A DNA stretch of 16,225 nt from JACPIL01 sp964362365 (GTDB lineage Archaea; Nanobdellota; Nanobdellia; Woesearchaeales; GW2011-AR9): positions 1-16,225 of the forward strand of contig CAYIEF010000024.1 in the NCBI GenBank assembly GCA_964362365.1. The letters run 5' to 3'. The notes beneath the pieces are model-generated. The model did not search any database and was not told the origin of the DNA. It worked only from the letters and a program-made list of their open reading frames with translations. The position numbers were made by a program, and so were the translations under genes. Positions 6,822 to 12,870 of the stretch are shown in pieces. Every line of letters begins with the position of its first letter. The stretch's first letter is position 1.

Positions 6822-6982
6822 GTGGGCGTGCCGGAGTGGCCAAACGGGATAGATTGTTTGGCATCAGGTGCTAAATGAGTCCGTACTCAAGTCGTTTGGA
6901 GTGATGAGGTTTCGACCGATGAAATACTCGTGAGCCATCTATTGGCTTAGTGCCTACGCAGGTTCGAGTCCTGCCGCCCACA
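6822..6982 (+). tRNA. tRNA-Leu, class II, anticodon loop interrupted (anticodon probably CAG)
   Basis: A full cloverleaf can be drawn. The acceptor stem is GTGGGCG (6822-6828) with CGCCCAC (6975-6981), with discriminator A at 6982. The D stem is CCG/CGG (6831-6833, 6845-6847) with GG in its loop. The anticodon stem is ATAGA (6849-6853) with TCTAT (6938-6942). The variable arm is long, GGC-TTAGT-GCC (6944-6954). The T arm is GCAGG-TTCGAGT-CCTGC (6958-6974). The long variable arm and discriminator A fit leucine. The anticodon loop is 84 nt instead of 7. No single canonical intron gives a Leu or Ser anticodon. Keeping TT (6854-6855), CAGG (6865-6868) and A (6937) gives a perfect loop TTCAGGA with anticodon CAG, which would need two introns. 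CCA is not encoded. Confidence 0.85.
6856..6936 (+). other. intervening sequence(s) in the tRNA-Leu anticodon loop
   Basis: The insert probably consists of 6856-6864 (9 nt) and 6869-6936 (68 nt), flanking CAGG. For the second piece, TGAG (6931-6934) can pair with TTCA of the mature loop. This leaves the three-base bulges GG|T and CC|A, the geometry of a bulge-helix-bulge cut at 37/38. Inside the insert I see a nested anticodon-like arm GTTTGGC-ATCAGGT-GCTAAAT (6856-6876), a hairpin TGAGT-CCGT-ACTCA (6876-6889), and GAGT/ACTC (6899-6902 with 6926-6929) enclosing GGT-TTCG-ACC flanked on both sides by GATGA. Exact splice sites are uncertain. Confidence 0.5.
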
Positions 6983-6989
6983 CTTATTT
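6970..6989 (+). repeat. 20-bp direct repeat, left copy (tRNA 3' end, att-like)
   Basis: cctgccgcccacacttattt covers half of the T stem, the acceptor 3' strand and the first bases downstream. The identical 20-mer occurs at 7544-7563. Duplication of a tRNA 3' end is the usual trace of site-specific integration. Confidence 0.75.
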
Positions 6990-7018
6990 CCATCACAATA
7001 AAAAATCTCCACAAAAGA

Positions 7019-7027
7019 TTTATAAAA
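7019..7027 (+). promoter_or_regulatory. TATA box of the DUF4258/DUF2283 pair
   Basis: TTTATAAAA is centred about 24 nt before the ATG at 7047, so the mRNA is probably leaderless. The promoter lies inside the inserted segment. Confidence 0.55.
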
Positions 7028-7046
7028 TGCCAGAGAATAAAATATT

Positions 7047-7277
7047 ATGAAACTTGAGTATTCGGAGCATTGGGTTAAAAAGCAAAAATTCAGGACAAAC
7101 ATTACTGTTGCTGATGTGGAATACGCGGTCATGAATTCAGCAGAGTTGAGAGATAAACATTGGCCAGATGCTTTAAATGCCATCTGCAGAATTCCGCCTT
7201 CGGGCAGAATCCTAAAAGTGGTTTACAAACGGAAGAAAGAAGCTTTCAAGATAATTACGGCCTTTTGGCTGGACTAA
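7047..7277 (+). CDS. DUF4258-like protein, probable toxin
   Basis: This 76-residue protein resembles DUF4258, a small RelE-like fold often found as the toxin half of a toxin-antitoxin pair. Family-like points are the N-terminal KLEYSEHWVKKQKFRTNIT (the 'HA..R..R.Is' region), VADVEYAVMNS, and the C-terminal strands RILKVVYKRKKEAFKIITAF, which match the usual 'lvVvy.....IiTay' ending. It is followed after 2 nt by a DUF2283 gene, a combination I know from prokaryotic accessory DNA. The pair sits between two copies of the tRNA 3' end, so it was likely acquired. A toxic activity is inferred from family and context only. Confidence 0.75.
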   Translation: MKLEYSEHWVKKQKFRTNITVADVEYAVMNSAELRDKHWPDALNAICRIPPSGRILKVVYKRKKEAFKIITAFWLD

Positions 7278-7279
7278 AC

Positions 7280-7489
7280 ATGGAAACATGGTACGACAAG
7301 GAAGAGGACATTTTCAACATACAATTAAAGCAAGGAACCTATTGGAAAAGCGTCGAGCTTCCGAGTGGCGTTGTAATCGACGTTGCAAAAGATGGATCAG
7401 TGTTAGCTATTGAAATCCTCCGCGCAAGCGAAGTTTTTTCTGGAGATGTGAAAAGGGTTATAGAAGCTGCGCCTTTGCCGGTTGCTTGA
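7280..7489 (+). CDS. DUF2283-like protein, probable antitoxin partner
   Basis: The 69-residue product has the DUF2283 pattern: an N-terminal strand pair METWYDKEEDIFNIQL (family: 'i.YD.eaD.lYI.l'), a central GVVIDVAKDGSVLAIEIL (family: 'vilDyde.G.ivGiEiL') and a short helical tail. I chose the ATG at 7280, two bases after the upstream stop; the frame is open further upstream but that part overlaps the toxin gene. DUF2283 proteins commonly accompany DUF4258 proteins and are taken to be antitoxins. Confidence 0.78.
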   Translation: METWYDKEEDIFNIQLKQGTYWKSVELPSGVVIDVAKDGSVLAIEILRASEVFSGDVKRVIEAAPLPVA

Positions 7490-7507
7490 CTCTGGGACAT
7501 TTCTAGT

Positions 7508-7548
7508 CCTGCTGTAAAGCAGGTCACGAACGAAGTGACTTGACCTGC
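7508..7548 (+). other. alternative hairpins at the right end of the tRNA-linked insert
   Basis: CCTGC-TGTAAA-GCAGG (7508-7523) overlaps a second inverted repeat, GCAGGTCA (7519-7526) with TGACCTGC (7541-7548), so the two folds are mutually exclusive. The second arm reaches into the right att-like repeat. Possible roles are a terminator for the two-gene unit or a recombination site end. Confidence 0.45.
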
Positions 7549-7563
7549 CGCCCACACTTATTT
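7544..7563 (+). repeat. 20-bp direct repeat, right copy (att-like)
   Basis: An exact copy of 6970-6989; identity stops on both sides (A instead of T before, A instead of C after). The stop codon of the minus-strand 251-aa gene begins at its last two bases, so the original downstream flank of the tRNA probably resumes here. Confidence 0.75.
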
Positions 7564-8317
7564 ATTTGCTTTTCGGAAGAAGTGCTTTGTATTTATTGAT
7601 AAAAGTCTGGGCATGAAGAAGGCTTCTTCGCAACGAATGATCCGTTTTATTGTCCTTAACATAACGGCGCTGCGCTTCGATATCGGCTTCGAGATCATCG
7701 ACAGTAAAAATATATTCCGTACTGTTTTTTCCCTTGCCAGTGAATAAGGCAATAGGCATGGTTATTCTTCCGCTGCAGCTGCTGTTATCATTTGTTTCAT
7801 TACTTTCGTCTGCAGATATGCCCAGAAGCGGGGCTAAAAAACTTTCTAAATTAGTGTCTTCAGAGAGATAAAGAGGATTGAGAAGTTCAGCTGGAATAGT
7901 TACTTCACGATAGATAGTGAGAACCAAAGGGAGGTCTTTCCTCTGAAAGGGAAGAATAACAAATCTGGTGCAGGGATAAATACTGGGGAGTTCCACTTCC
8001 CCGCCGGAGGTTTGCACTTTATGTAGTTTTGGCCCAACTATATGCAGAATATCATCGAGAGGTTGAGTATAAATAGTAACAGAATCGTTTTCTTCTTTTT
8101 GTTGATACGAAGCAACCAATTGTTGGAAACTTAAATCCAAATCCTTATCGTATCCTATCAGTATAAGGTGCTGTGGTAAAACGACGCTGTCATCAAATTT
8201 GATATCCCCGTAAGAAGCGTTTCCCCGATATATTGGTTTGAATCCTTTTTCTTCAATTACGGTTCGCAGAGAGTCTTGGTCATTATTGTCAAATATTTTT
8301 TCTAAAAGGCCGTCCAT
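7562..8317 (-). CDS. hypothetical protein, 251 aa
   Basis: I do not recognise this protein. It has no signal peptide or membrane segment. The N-terminal two-thirds is of mixed alpha/beta type (for example VVLPQHLILIGYDKDLDLSF and RFVILPFQRKDLPLVLTIYR). A short Ser/Asn-rich turn near residue 170 follows, and then a helical, basic C-terminus (DLEADIEAQRRYVKDNKTDH and the end ALLPKSK). The stop overlaps the right att-like repeat. A TATA-like box at 8335-8347 lies about 25 nt from the ATG, implying a leaderless mRNA. The gene converges on the tRNA-linked insert. Confidence 0.7.
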   Translation of the reverse strand: MDGLLEKIFDNNDQDSLRTVIEEKGFKPIYRGNASYGDIKFDDSVVLPQHLILIGYDKDLDLSFQQLVASYQQKEENDSVTIYTQPLDDILHIVGPKLHKVQTSGGEVELPSIYPCTRFVILPFQRKDLPLVLTIYREVTIPAELLNPLYLSEDTNLESFLAPLLGISADESNETNDNSSCSGRITMPIALFTGKGKNSTEYIFTVDDLEADIEAQRRYVKDNKTDHSLRRSLLHAQTFINKYKALLPKSK

Positions 8318-8334
8318 GAGAAGGTAAAGGAATC

Positions 8335-8347
8335 AAACTATAAAAAA
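8335..8347 (-). promoter_or_regulatory. TATA box of the 251-aa gene
   Basis: Minus-strand TTTTTTATAGTTT lies about 25 nt upstream of the ATG at 8317. Confidence 0.5.
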
Positions 8348-8375
8348 ATTTCGTTTGGGAGGCACTATCCGTTTT

Positions 8376-8410
8376 GTGAGTGATGCATTTCTCAAATCAC
8401 TCACTTTTTT
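8376..8410 (+). other. 9-bp hairpin followed by a T run
   Basis: GTGAGTGAT (8376-8384) and ATCACTCAC (8396-8404) form a perfect stem with an 11-nt loop, followed by six T. On the plus strand this looks like an intrinsic terminator, yet no plus-strand gene lies upstream within the intergenic space. It could end a small RNA or antisense transcript. Confidence 0.45.
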
Positions 8411-8548
8411 CTTAGTTTTATTTTTGAATTTACAAGAAATGTGGCAGACAGGAGCTTAAAAATAAGAATATTCCTTAACTACCCGCCAAAGCTAATAACA
8501 AAAACGAGCAAAATCACTCCCTTTTTGAATTGTGCCTTTTTTCCAATA

Positions 8549-8559
8549 TTTTTATATAC
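8549..8559 (+). promoter_or_regulatory. TATA box of the M50-like gene
   Basis: TTTTTATATAC is centred about 27 nt before ATG 8581. It supports that start over an upstream in-frame codon at 8530. Confidence 0.55.
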
Positions 8560-8580
8560 CTCTTTTACTTAGTTCCGCAT

Positions 8581-9312
8581 ATGGTACGAGGTGAAGAGTT
8601 ACGCGCGAGAATTAAAGACTATTTCACCTTCGAAAAACAGGAATTAGCGTTTCTTATTCCGGCAATCTTTCTTACTGCCTTCATGTTCTCCTTCCGTGAT
8701 TGGGGGGACACTAATTTTCAGTTCTGGGAAGGAGTAGGTAATTTGATTATCGTGAGCGTCATTGTTGCTGTTTCTTTCTTTGTGAGAATCTCTTGGCAGA
8801 AGATCTACGCTTTGAAAGAAGGATACCTAGCTCAATTCAAAGGATGGTGGGCAGGAATATTAATTGCGCTACTGCTTACCATTATAACTGTTGGTCGTGT
8901 TCCTTTAGTTCTTATCGGCGGAATGGTCTCTTCACTCATGACCCGCCATCGTCTAGGAGAATTCAGGTACGGGCATTCCTATCTTGACAATGCTAAAATT
9001 TCATTCCAGGGCATCATTGCCAATCTTTTCCTTGCTTTGTTATTTGCTATTGGCTTGTATTTTTCTCCAGATAGCTTTTTTTTTAGTAAAGGCTTGGTAT
9101 TGAACTGGGTGATGGCGTTATGCGCAGCATTTCCTTTACCACAATTGGACGGACTAAACATTTATTTTGGTTCTCGGTCATATTATTATGTAGTTCTTGC
9201 TTTAATTGCTATTTTTGGAATACTTTTATTGACCAAAACTCAAATTGGGTTAATACTCGCTGTTTTCGTCACCGCAATAGCAATTATTACAGGGATACTA
9301 ATGGAGCCATAA
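8581..9312 (+). CDS. M50/site-2-protease-like membrane protein lacking HExxH
   Basis: The 243-residue product has about six to seven hydrophobic segments (near residues 22-38, 52-70, 90-112, 144-161, 172-184, 203-218, 221-240). The PLPQLDG motif at 185-191 followed by NIYFGSRSYY matches the second metal-ligand motif of M50 site-2 proteases. The segment QGIIANLFLALL (143-154) fits their GPxxN helix. The HExxH motif expected in an early membrane helix is missing; HRLGE at 123-127 is not equivalent. It is therefore probably an inactive relative or a divergent archaeal branch. The start is ATG 8581, supported by a TATA box. It leads a three-gene run with the next two genes. Confidence 0.75.
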   Translation: MVRGEELRARIKDYFTFEKQELAFLIPAIFLTAFMFSFRDWGDTNFQFWEGVGNLIIVSVIVAVSFFVRISWQKIYALKEGYLAQFKGWWAGILIALLLTIITVGRVPLVLIGGMVSSLMTRHRLGEFRYGHSYLDNAKISFQGIIANLFLALLFAIGLYFSPDSFFFSKGLVLNWVMALCAAFPLPQLDGLNIYFGSRSYYYVVLALIAIFGILLLTKTQIGLILAVFVTAIAIITGILMEP

Positions 9313-9316
9313 CCTG
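9303..9316 (+). promoter_or_regulatory. RBS GGAG and CTG start codon
   Basis: GGAG at 9303-9306 is seven bases before CTG 9314-9316. No ATG or GTG exists in this frame between the upstream stop at 9299-9301 and the hydrophobic core. The site decides the start of the next gene. Confidence 0.5.
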
Positions 9317-9661
9317 GCAGATTTAAAACTCGGACAACATTGGCCAGAACTATTTGCGTTATTTTTTACCCTCATAGGTTTTTTAATTTCTGTACTTATC
9401 GTCCAACCAAGCTTAAGTTACTTCGCTGTTTTCGTATCTGGCTTGCTTGCTGGAAGATTATATTATATACAACGGTATAAGCAGCCCATCCTTCCCTCTG
9501 TCTTGATTATTTTAGGGTTCTTAGTTGGCTATGTTGCCGGAAGCTTTTGGGTAAGCCGTGTCTGGACCATTATCTTTTTCTTATCTGGATTTAGTCTTTC
9601 TTACTATATACATGTGAAAGGAATTATAGCAAGCTTTAAAAGTAGGGGCCTCATCAAATGA
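9314..9661 (+). CDS. small four-helix membrane protein, probable CTG start
   Basis: The 115-residue frame encodes a polar start (ADLKLGQHWPEL) followed by four hydrophobic helices: FALFFTLIGFLISVLIV, YFAVFVSGLLAGRLYY, SVLIILGFLVGYVAGSFW and TIIFFLSGFSLSYYI. A basic tail KSRGLIK follows. If only a TTG at 9443 is accepted the protein loses its first helix and most of the second. The better start is CTG 9314, 1 nt after the stop of the M50-like gene and 7 nt after GGAG. I recall similar small membrane proteins that begin 'DFKLGQYWP' in related archaea. Three bases separate its stop from the next ATG. Function unknown. Confidence 0.7.
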   Translation: MADLKLGQHWPELFALFFTLIGFLISVLIVQPSLSYFAVFVSGLLAGRLYYIQRYKQPILPSVLIILGFLVGYVAGSFWVSRVWTIIFFLSGFSLSYYIHVKGIIASFKSRGLIK

Positions 9662-9664
9662 TTT

Positions 9665-9973
9665 ATGAAGGGGAAGCTCAAAAAATACAAAGCAAAAAGT
9701 GTGGTCGTAAGTAGAAAACCCTCCCATAAAAATGAAGAGGTTTGGCATGCGTTTATCGGATTCTTTGAGGAAAACAATCCCCATTTAAAAGGTAAGGTCC
9801 CTCGGGAAGTTGTAGAAATTCCCAATGTGGAAAAGATCAGGATTCGCGAACTGCGAAATGTTTCTTATTATTTGATGGGCAATGATATTGTCATAAATAA
9901 TTTAGAAGAAGTGACCATTGAACAGGAAGATGGCGTTGTGACTCTGACTGGGAAACAGAATTTACCTAAGTAG
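9665..9973 (+). CDS. hypothetical protein, 102 aa
   Basis: I do not recognise this protein. It starts very basic (MKGKLKKYKAKSVVVSRKP), continues with VWHAFIGFFEENNPHLKGK and ends in beta-rich repeats (RELRNVSYYLMGNDIVINNL, VTIEQEDGVVTLTG). There is no signal peptide or membrane segment. The ATG lies 3 nt after the stop of the membrane-protein gene, so it is the last gene of that operon. A T run (9975-9980) and a strong palindrome (9995-10016) follow and may end transcription. Confidence 0.7.
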   Translation: MKGKLKKYKAKSVVVSRKPSHKNEEVWHAFIGFFEENNPHLKGKVPREVVEIPNVEKIRIRELRNVSYYLMGNDIVINNLEEVTIEQEDGVVTLTGKQNLPK

Positions 9974-9994
9974 ATTTTTTAAATGCGGAGAATT

Positions 9995-10053
9995 CCACCA
10001 CTCTATAGAGTGGTGGTTTGCAAGCAAACATGTCATCAGTCTATTGACCGATG
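9995..10053. repeat. cluster of three adjoining hairpins
   Basis: The first is a perfect 22-nt palindrome at 9995-10016 (11-nt half CCACCACTCTA). The second, GTTTGC-AA-GCAAAC (10016-10029), shares its first base with it. The third is CATC-A-GTC-TATT-GAC-C-GATG (10034-10053) with one A/C mismatch. The cluster lies in the 3' flank of the 102-aa gene and before the nuclease gene's promoter. It could be a strong terminator or the end of a decayed insertion element; no transposase is present. Confidence 0.6.
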
Positions 10054-10130
10054 GTCCGCCCAGTCCTATTTTGACAAGCAAAATAATCATTTCTTAAACC
10101 TTTTAATCAGGTATATTCATTATTATACTA

Positions 10131-10169
10131 AAACATATATACTTAGAAATATTTACTTCTATCGTAGAG
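10131..10169 (+). promoter_or_regulatory. TATA box and RBS of the small nuclease gene
   Basis: ACATATATACTTAG (about 10133-10146) is a TATA-like box about 33 nt before the GTG start, and TAGAGG lies directly before the GTG at 10170. Confidence 0.4.
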
Positions 10170-10469
10170 GTGGTCACCAGGATAAAACACGATATCTATT
10201 TACATGACCTGTGTGAAAAAATAAGATATGATTACGATTCTCTCTCCACCAATGTGCGCTTGTTTTCCAAAAGAGGAAGAGTGTTGGCCGAAATTGATCT
10301 TCTTGCCGTCCGCGAGAATTCCTGCGATGTCTACGAAGTGAAATGTAGTTATAGGATAACGAAAGCTAAGAAGCAGTTATTGAGAATAAAAAGACTAATG
10401 CCCCAGGTTAAGACTTTATTCTTCTTCTGCGGGGAATCTGGGATGTTGAAAGAAGTGGAAGCGGAGTAG
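10170..10469 (+). CDS. small PD-(D/E)XK-type nuclease-like protein
   Basis: The 99-residue product has the arrangement of a PD-(D/E)XK nuclease core. There is a helix at 8-20 and strands around LFSKRGRVLAEIDLLAV with D43. The catalytic-type E-x-K follows in VYEVKCSYR (E56, K58), and a helix (TKAKKQLLRIKRLM) and a strand VKTLFFFCG complete it. At about 100 residues it is a minimal core, as in Holliday-junction resolvase-like or UPF0102-type proteins. The start is a GTG, since no usable ATG exists in the frame. It lies 60 nt upstream of hef on the same strand, though hef has its own TATA box. A link to DNA repair is inferred from motif and neighbour. Confidence 0.7.
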   Translation: MVTRIKHDIYLHDLCEKIRYDYDSLSTNVRLFSKRGRVLAEIDLLAVRENSCDVYEVKCSYRITKAKKQLLRIKRLMPQVKTLFFFCGESGMLKEVEAE

Positions 10470-10500
10470 GATTAGTATGTACTACACCACTCGCAAAATC

Positions 10501-10508
10501 TATTTAAA
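10501..10508 (+). promoter_or_regulatory. TATA box of hef
   Basis: TATTTAAA is centred about 26 nt before ATG 10530, implying a leaderless hef mRNA. Confidence 0.6.
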
Positions 10509-10529
10509 GCACCCCTCTTCTGAGCATCC

Positions 10530-12746
10530 ATGCTCCGCAATTTCACTCCAAGACTCTACCAGCAGACTATCTTAGGCACAGCTGCCAGGCACAATACCTT
10601 AGTGGTTCTTCCAACAGGCCTGGGGAAAACAGCAGTAGCTTTCCTGCTCACCGCCCAGCGCTTACACAATTACCCTAACTCAAAAATTCTCATGCTTGCG
10701 CCTACCAAACCGTTATGCGAGCAACATGTGGAAAGCTTCCGCGAATATCTTGAAATCCAGCCTGAAAAAGTAGTGCTTTTCACCGGCAGTGTTGCTCCCG
10801 AGAAACGCGCCCAATTATGGAAAGATGCGCAGATCATCATCTCTACCCCGCAAGGTTTAGAAAATGATATCATCAACAACCGCATCAATCTCAAAGAAGT
10901 TTCACTGTTAATCTTCGATGAAGCGCATCATGCTACCGGAGAATATGCCTATGTCTGGATCGCCAATCAATACGATAAAACTTCTTCTAGTGCACGAATC
11001 CTTGCCTTAACCGCTTCGCCGGGAAGTGATTTAGAAACGGTCAAAGAAGTAACTACCAATCTCAAAATAGAAAAAGTGGAAGTAAGAACAGAAAAAGATG
11101 CCGATGTTAAACCTTATGTTCAAAAAACATATAAAAATTGGGTAGAAGTGGAATTTCCGCAGGAATTGAAGCAGATTCAGGCCTTGCTTAAAGACTGCCG
11201 CAAATCGAAACTTATAGAAGCGCAGAATTTAGGTTATTGCAGCGACGTGGAGATGGCTAAAGGTTCTTTATTAGCATTACAGTTAGAAATACAAAAGAAA
11301 TTATCGTCTGGGTTTAGAGACTTTGAACTGATGCGTTCCATCTCTTTGATAGCTGAAGCGATGAAAGTTGATCACGCTCTGGAATTGTTGGAAACACAAG
11401 GAATCAAACCTTTACAATCCTACTTCAAAAGGATGCAGCAGGATGCTCTTACTTCTAAAGTGAAGGCAGTGCAGAATCTGAGGCAAGATGAGCTGTTCAA
11501 GTCCTCGATGTATTTTACGGAGGAATTAGTAAAGCAAAATATTGACCATCCTAAGATGTTAAAGATGAAGGAGATAGTTCAGGAAACGATTACCAGGGAT
11601 CAGAATGCCAAAATAATCATCTTCACTCAATTTAGAGATTCTGCAGAAGAGATAGTAAAGCAAATCAGCGAGTTAAACATTAAAAATCATGTTTTTGTCG
11701 GACAAGCGAAGAAGAATGGCTTAGGCTTTTCACAGAAACAGCAGAAAGAAATCTTGGATAGATTCAGCGCCGGGGGATTCAATGTTCTGGTTGCAACTTC
11801 TGTAGCAGAGGAAGGCTTAGATATTCCTAAGGTGGATAAAGTCATCTTTTACGAGCCTGTTCCGAGTGCTATACGCTCCATTCAGAGACGTGGGAGAACA
11901 GGGAGGTTGGAAGAAGGAGAAGTTACAATTTTATTTACTAAAGGTACAAGAGACGAGATCTATAAATGGAGTGCGCATCATAAAGAAAAACGCATGTACA
12001 AAAATCTGGAGCAATTAAAGAAAGAATTCTCTTTGCATAAAAATGAACAAACTCAAAGCACAAATAATAATACGCTCACTAAATTCATATCTCAGGAACA
12101 GGTAGTCGCTATTTTAGCCGATCATCGTGAAAAAAATAACCGGGTGGTGAAAGAACTCATTGACACAGGGATTTCAGTAAGAACTACTCAACTAACTACC
12201 GCAGATTATGTTGTCTCTGGAAAAGTAGGTATAGAATTAAAGAAAGTTCCCGATTTTGTCGCTTCCATCATTGACGGCAGGATTCTTGATCAAGTTCGAG
12301 ATCTGAAAAACTCCTTCCAGAAAGCAGTACTGGTTATCGAAGGGGAAGAAGACATCTATTCAGTCAGAAATGTCCACGCCAACGCTATAAGGGGAATGTT
12401 AGCTTCGATTGTGCTGGATTTCCATGTTCCAGTATTGTACACTAAAAATCCACAGGATACTGCAGCGTTGTTAGCAGTGATGGCGAAGCGCGAGCAGGGA
12501 AAAGAGATTGATTTTGCACTTCATGCGTTAAAACCTAAATCTGTTAAAGAGCAACAGGAATTCATTGTTTCCGCGTTTCCCAATATTGGCATGCAGACGG
12601 CTAAGCTGTTGTTGGAGAATTTTGGCAGCATCAAGAACCTCGTGAATGCAACAGAAGACCAATTGACAGAATTGAAAGGCATTGGTGATAAGACTGCTAA
12701 ACATTTAGTGAAGATGTTTGAAGAGGAGTATAAGAAGAAGGAGTGA
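10530..12746 (+). CDS. hef: Hef: fork/junction DNA helicase fused to XPF-type nuclease
   Basis: Hef processes stalled forks and branched DNA in archaea; it is the counterpart of FANCM/Mph1 plus XPF. The helicase part has Walker A PTGLGKT (28-34), DEAH (130-133), TAS (161-163), motif V (near 422-431, TSVAEEGLDI) and QRRGRTGR (452-459). The insertion at about 215-340 corresponds to the thumb-like domain. The XPF/ERCC4 nuclease lies at about 525-640 with ADHRE (D531), TTADY (D559) and IELKKVPDF. The last corresponds to the family's ERKxxxD but has Leu in place of Arg (E569, L570, K571, D575). A tandem helix-hairpin-helix follows (about 681-730; AFPNIGMQTAKLL and LKGIGDKTAKHL). The length of 738 is normal for archaeal Hef. 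Confidence 0.93.
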   Translation: MLRNFTPRLYQQTILGTAARHNTLVVLPTGLGKTAVAFLLTAQRLHNYPNSKILMLAPTKPLCEQHVESFREYLEIQPEKVVLFTGSVAPEKRAQLWKDAQIIISTPQGLENDIINNRINLKEVSLLIFDEAHHATGEYAYVWIANQYDKTSSSARILALTASPGSDLETVKEVTTNLKIEKVEVRTEKDADVKPYVQKTYKNWVEVEFPQELKQIQALLKDCRKSKLIEAQNLGYCSDVEMAKGSLLALQLEIQKKLSSGFRDFELMRSISLIAEAMKVDHALELLETQGIKPLQSYFKRMQQDALTSKVKAVQNLRQDELFKSSMYFTEELVKQNIDHPKMLKMKEIVQETITRDQNAKIIIFTQFRDSAEEIVKQISELNIKNHVFVGQAKKNGLGFSQKQQKEILDRFSAGGFNVLVATSVAEEGLDIPKVDKVIFYEPVPSAIRSIQRRGRTGRLEEGEVTILFTKGTRDEIYKWSAHHKEKRMYKNLEQLKKEFSLHKNEQTQSTNNNTLTKFISQEQVVAILADHREKNNRVVKELIDTGISVRTTQLTTADYVVSGKVGIELKKVPDFVASIIDGRILDQVRDLKNSFQKAVLVIEGEEDIYSVRNVHANAIRGMLASIVLDFHVPVLYTKNPQDTAALLAVMAKREQGKEIDFALHALKPKSVKEQQEFIVSAFPNIGMQTAKLLLENFGSIKNLVNATEDQLTELKGIGDKTAKHLVKMFEEEYKKKE

Positions 12747-12789
12747 TCCGTTATATATTGTTCATTTTCTTTTATAGCCAAAAATTTTG

Positions 12790-12870
12790 TCATATTTTTT
12801 GTGATTCATAATATTCTTCTGTCGCTTCTTCCGAAAGAATCAGCTTGATCTCTTTCCCTTTAAACTTCAT
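12790..12870 (-). pseudogene. truncated toxin stub, 26 aa
   Basis: A short frame begins with an ATG that overlaps the stop of the winged-helix gene (ATGA) and encodes MKFKGKEIKLILSEEATEEY and six more residues. This resembles the first strand and helix of RelE/YafQ-like toxins ('EeA.eEY..L...'), which normally run to about 80-150 residues. It ends at a TGA, and nothing recognisable continues in the other frames before the hef stop about 45 bp away. The remainder was probably lost by deletion. The tight overlap with a winged-helix gene supports an origin as a toxin-antitoxin pair. The assignment rests on a short match. Confidence 0.45.

Noticed and set aside
6871..6925. Hammerhead ribozyme-like strings (ATGAGTCCGT; GTGATGA...GATGAAA)
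   Set aside because: The catalytic CUGANGA...GAAA core and a matching cleavage stem are not present together; the resemblance is partial.
9983..10207. 74-codon frame over the hairpin cluster
   Set aside because: It runs through the palindromes and the promoter of the nuclease gene, has no RBS and encodes a low-plausibility protein.
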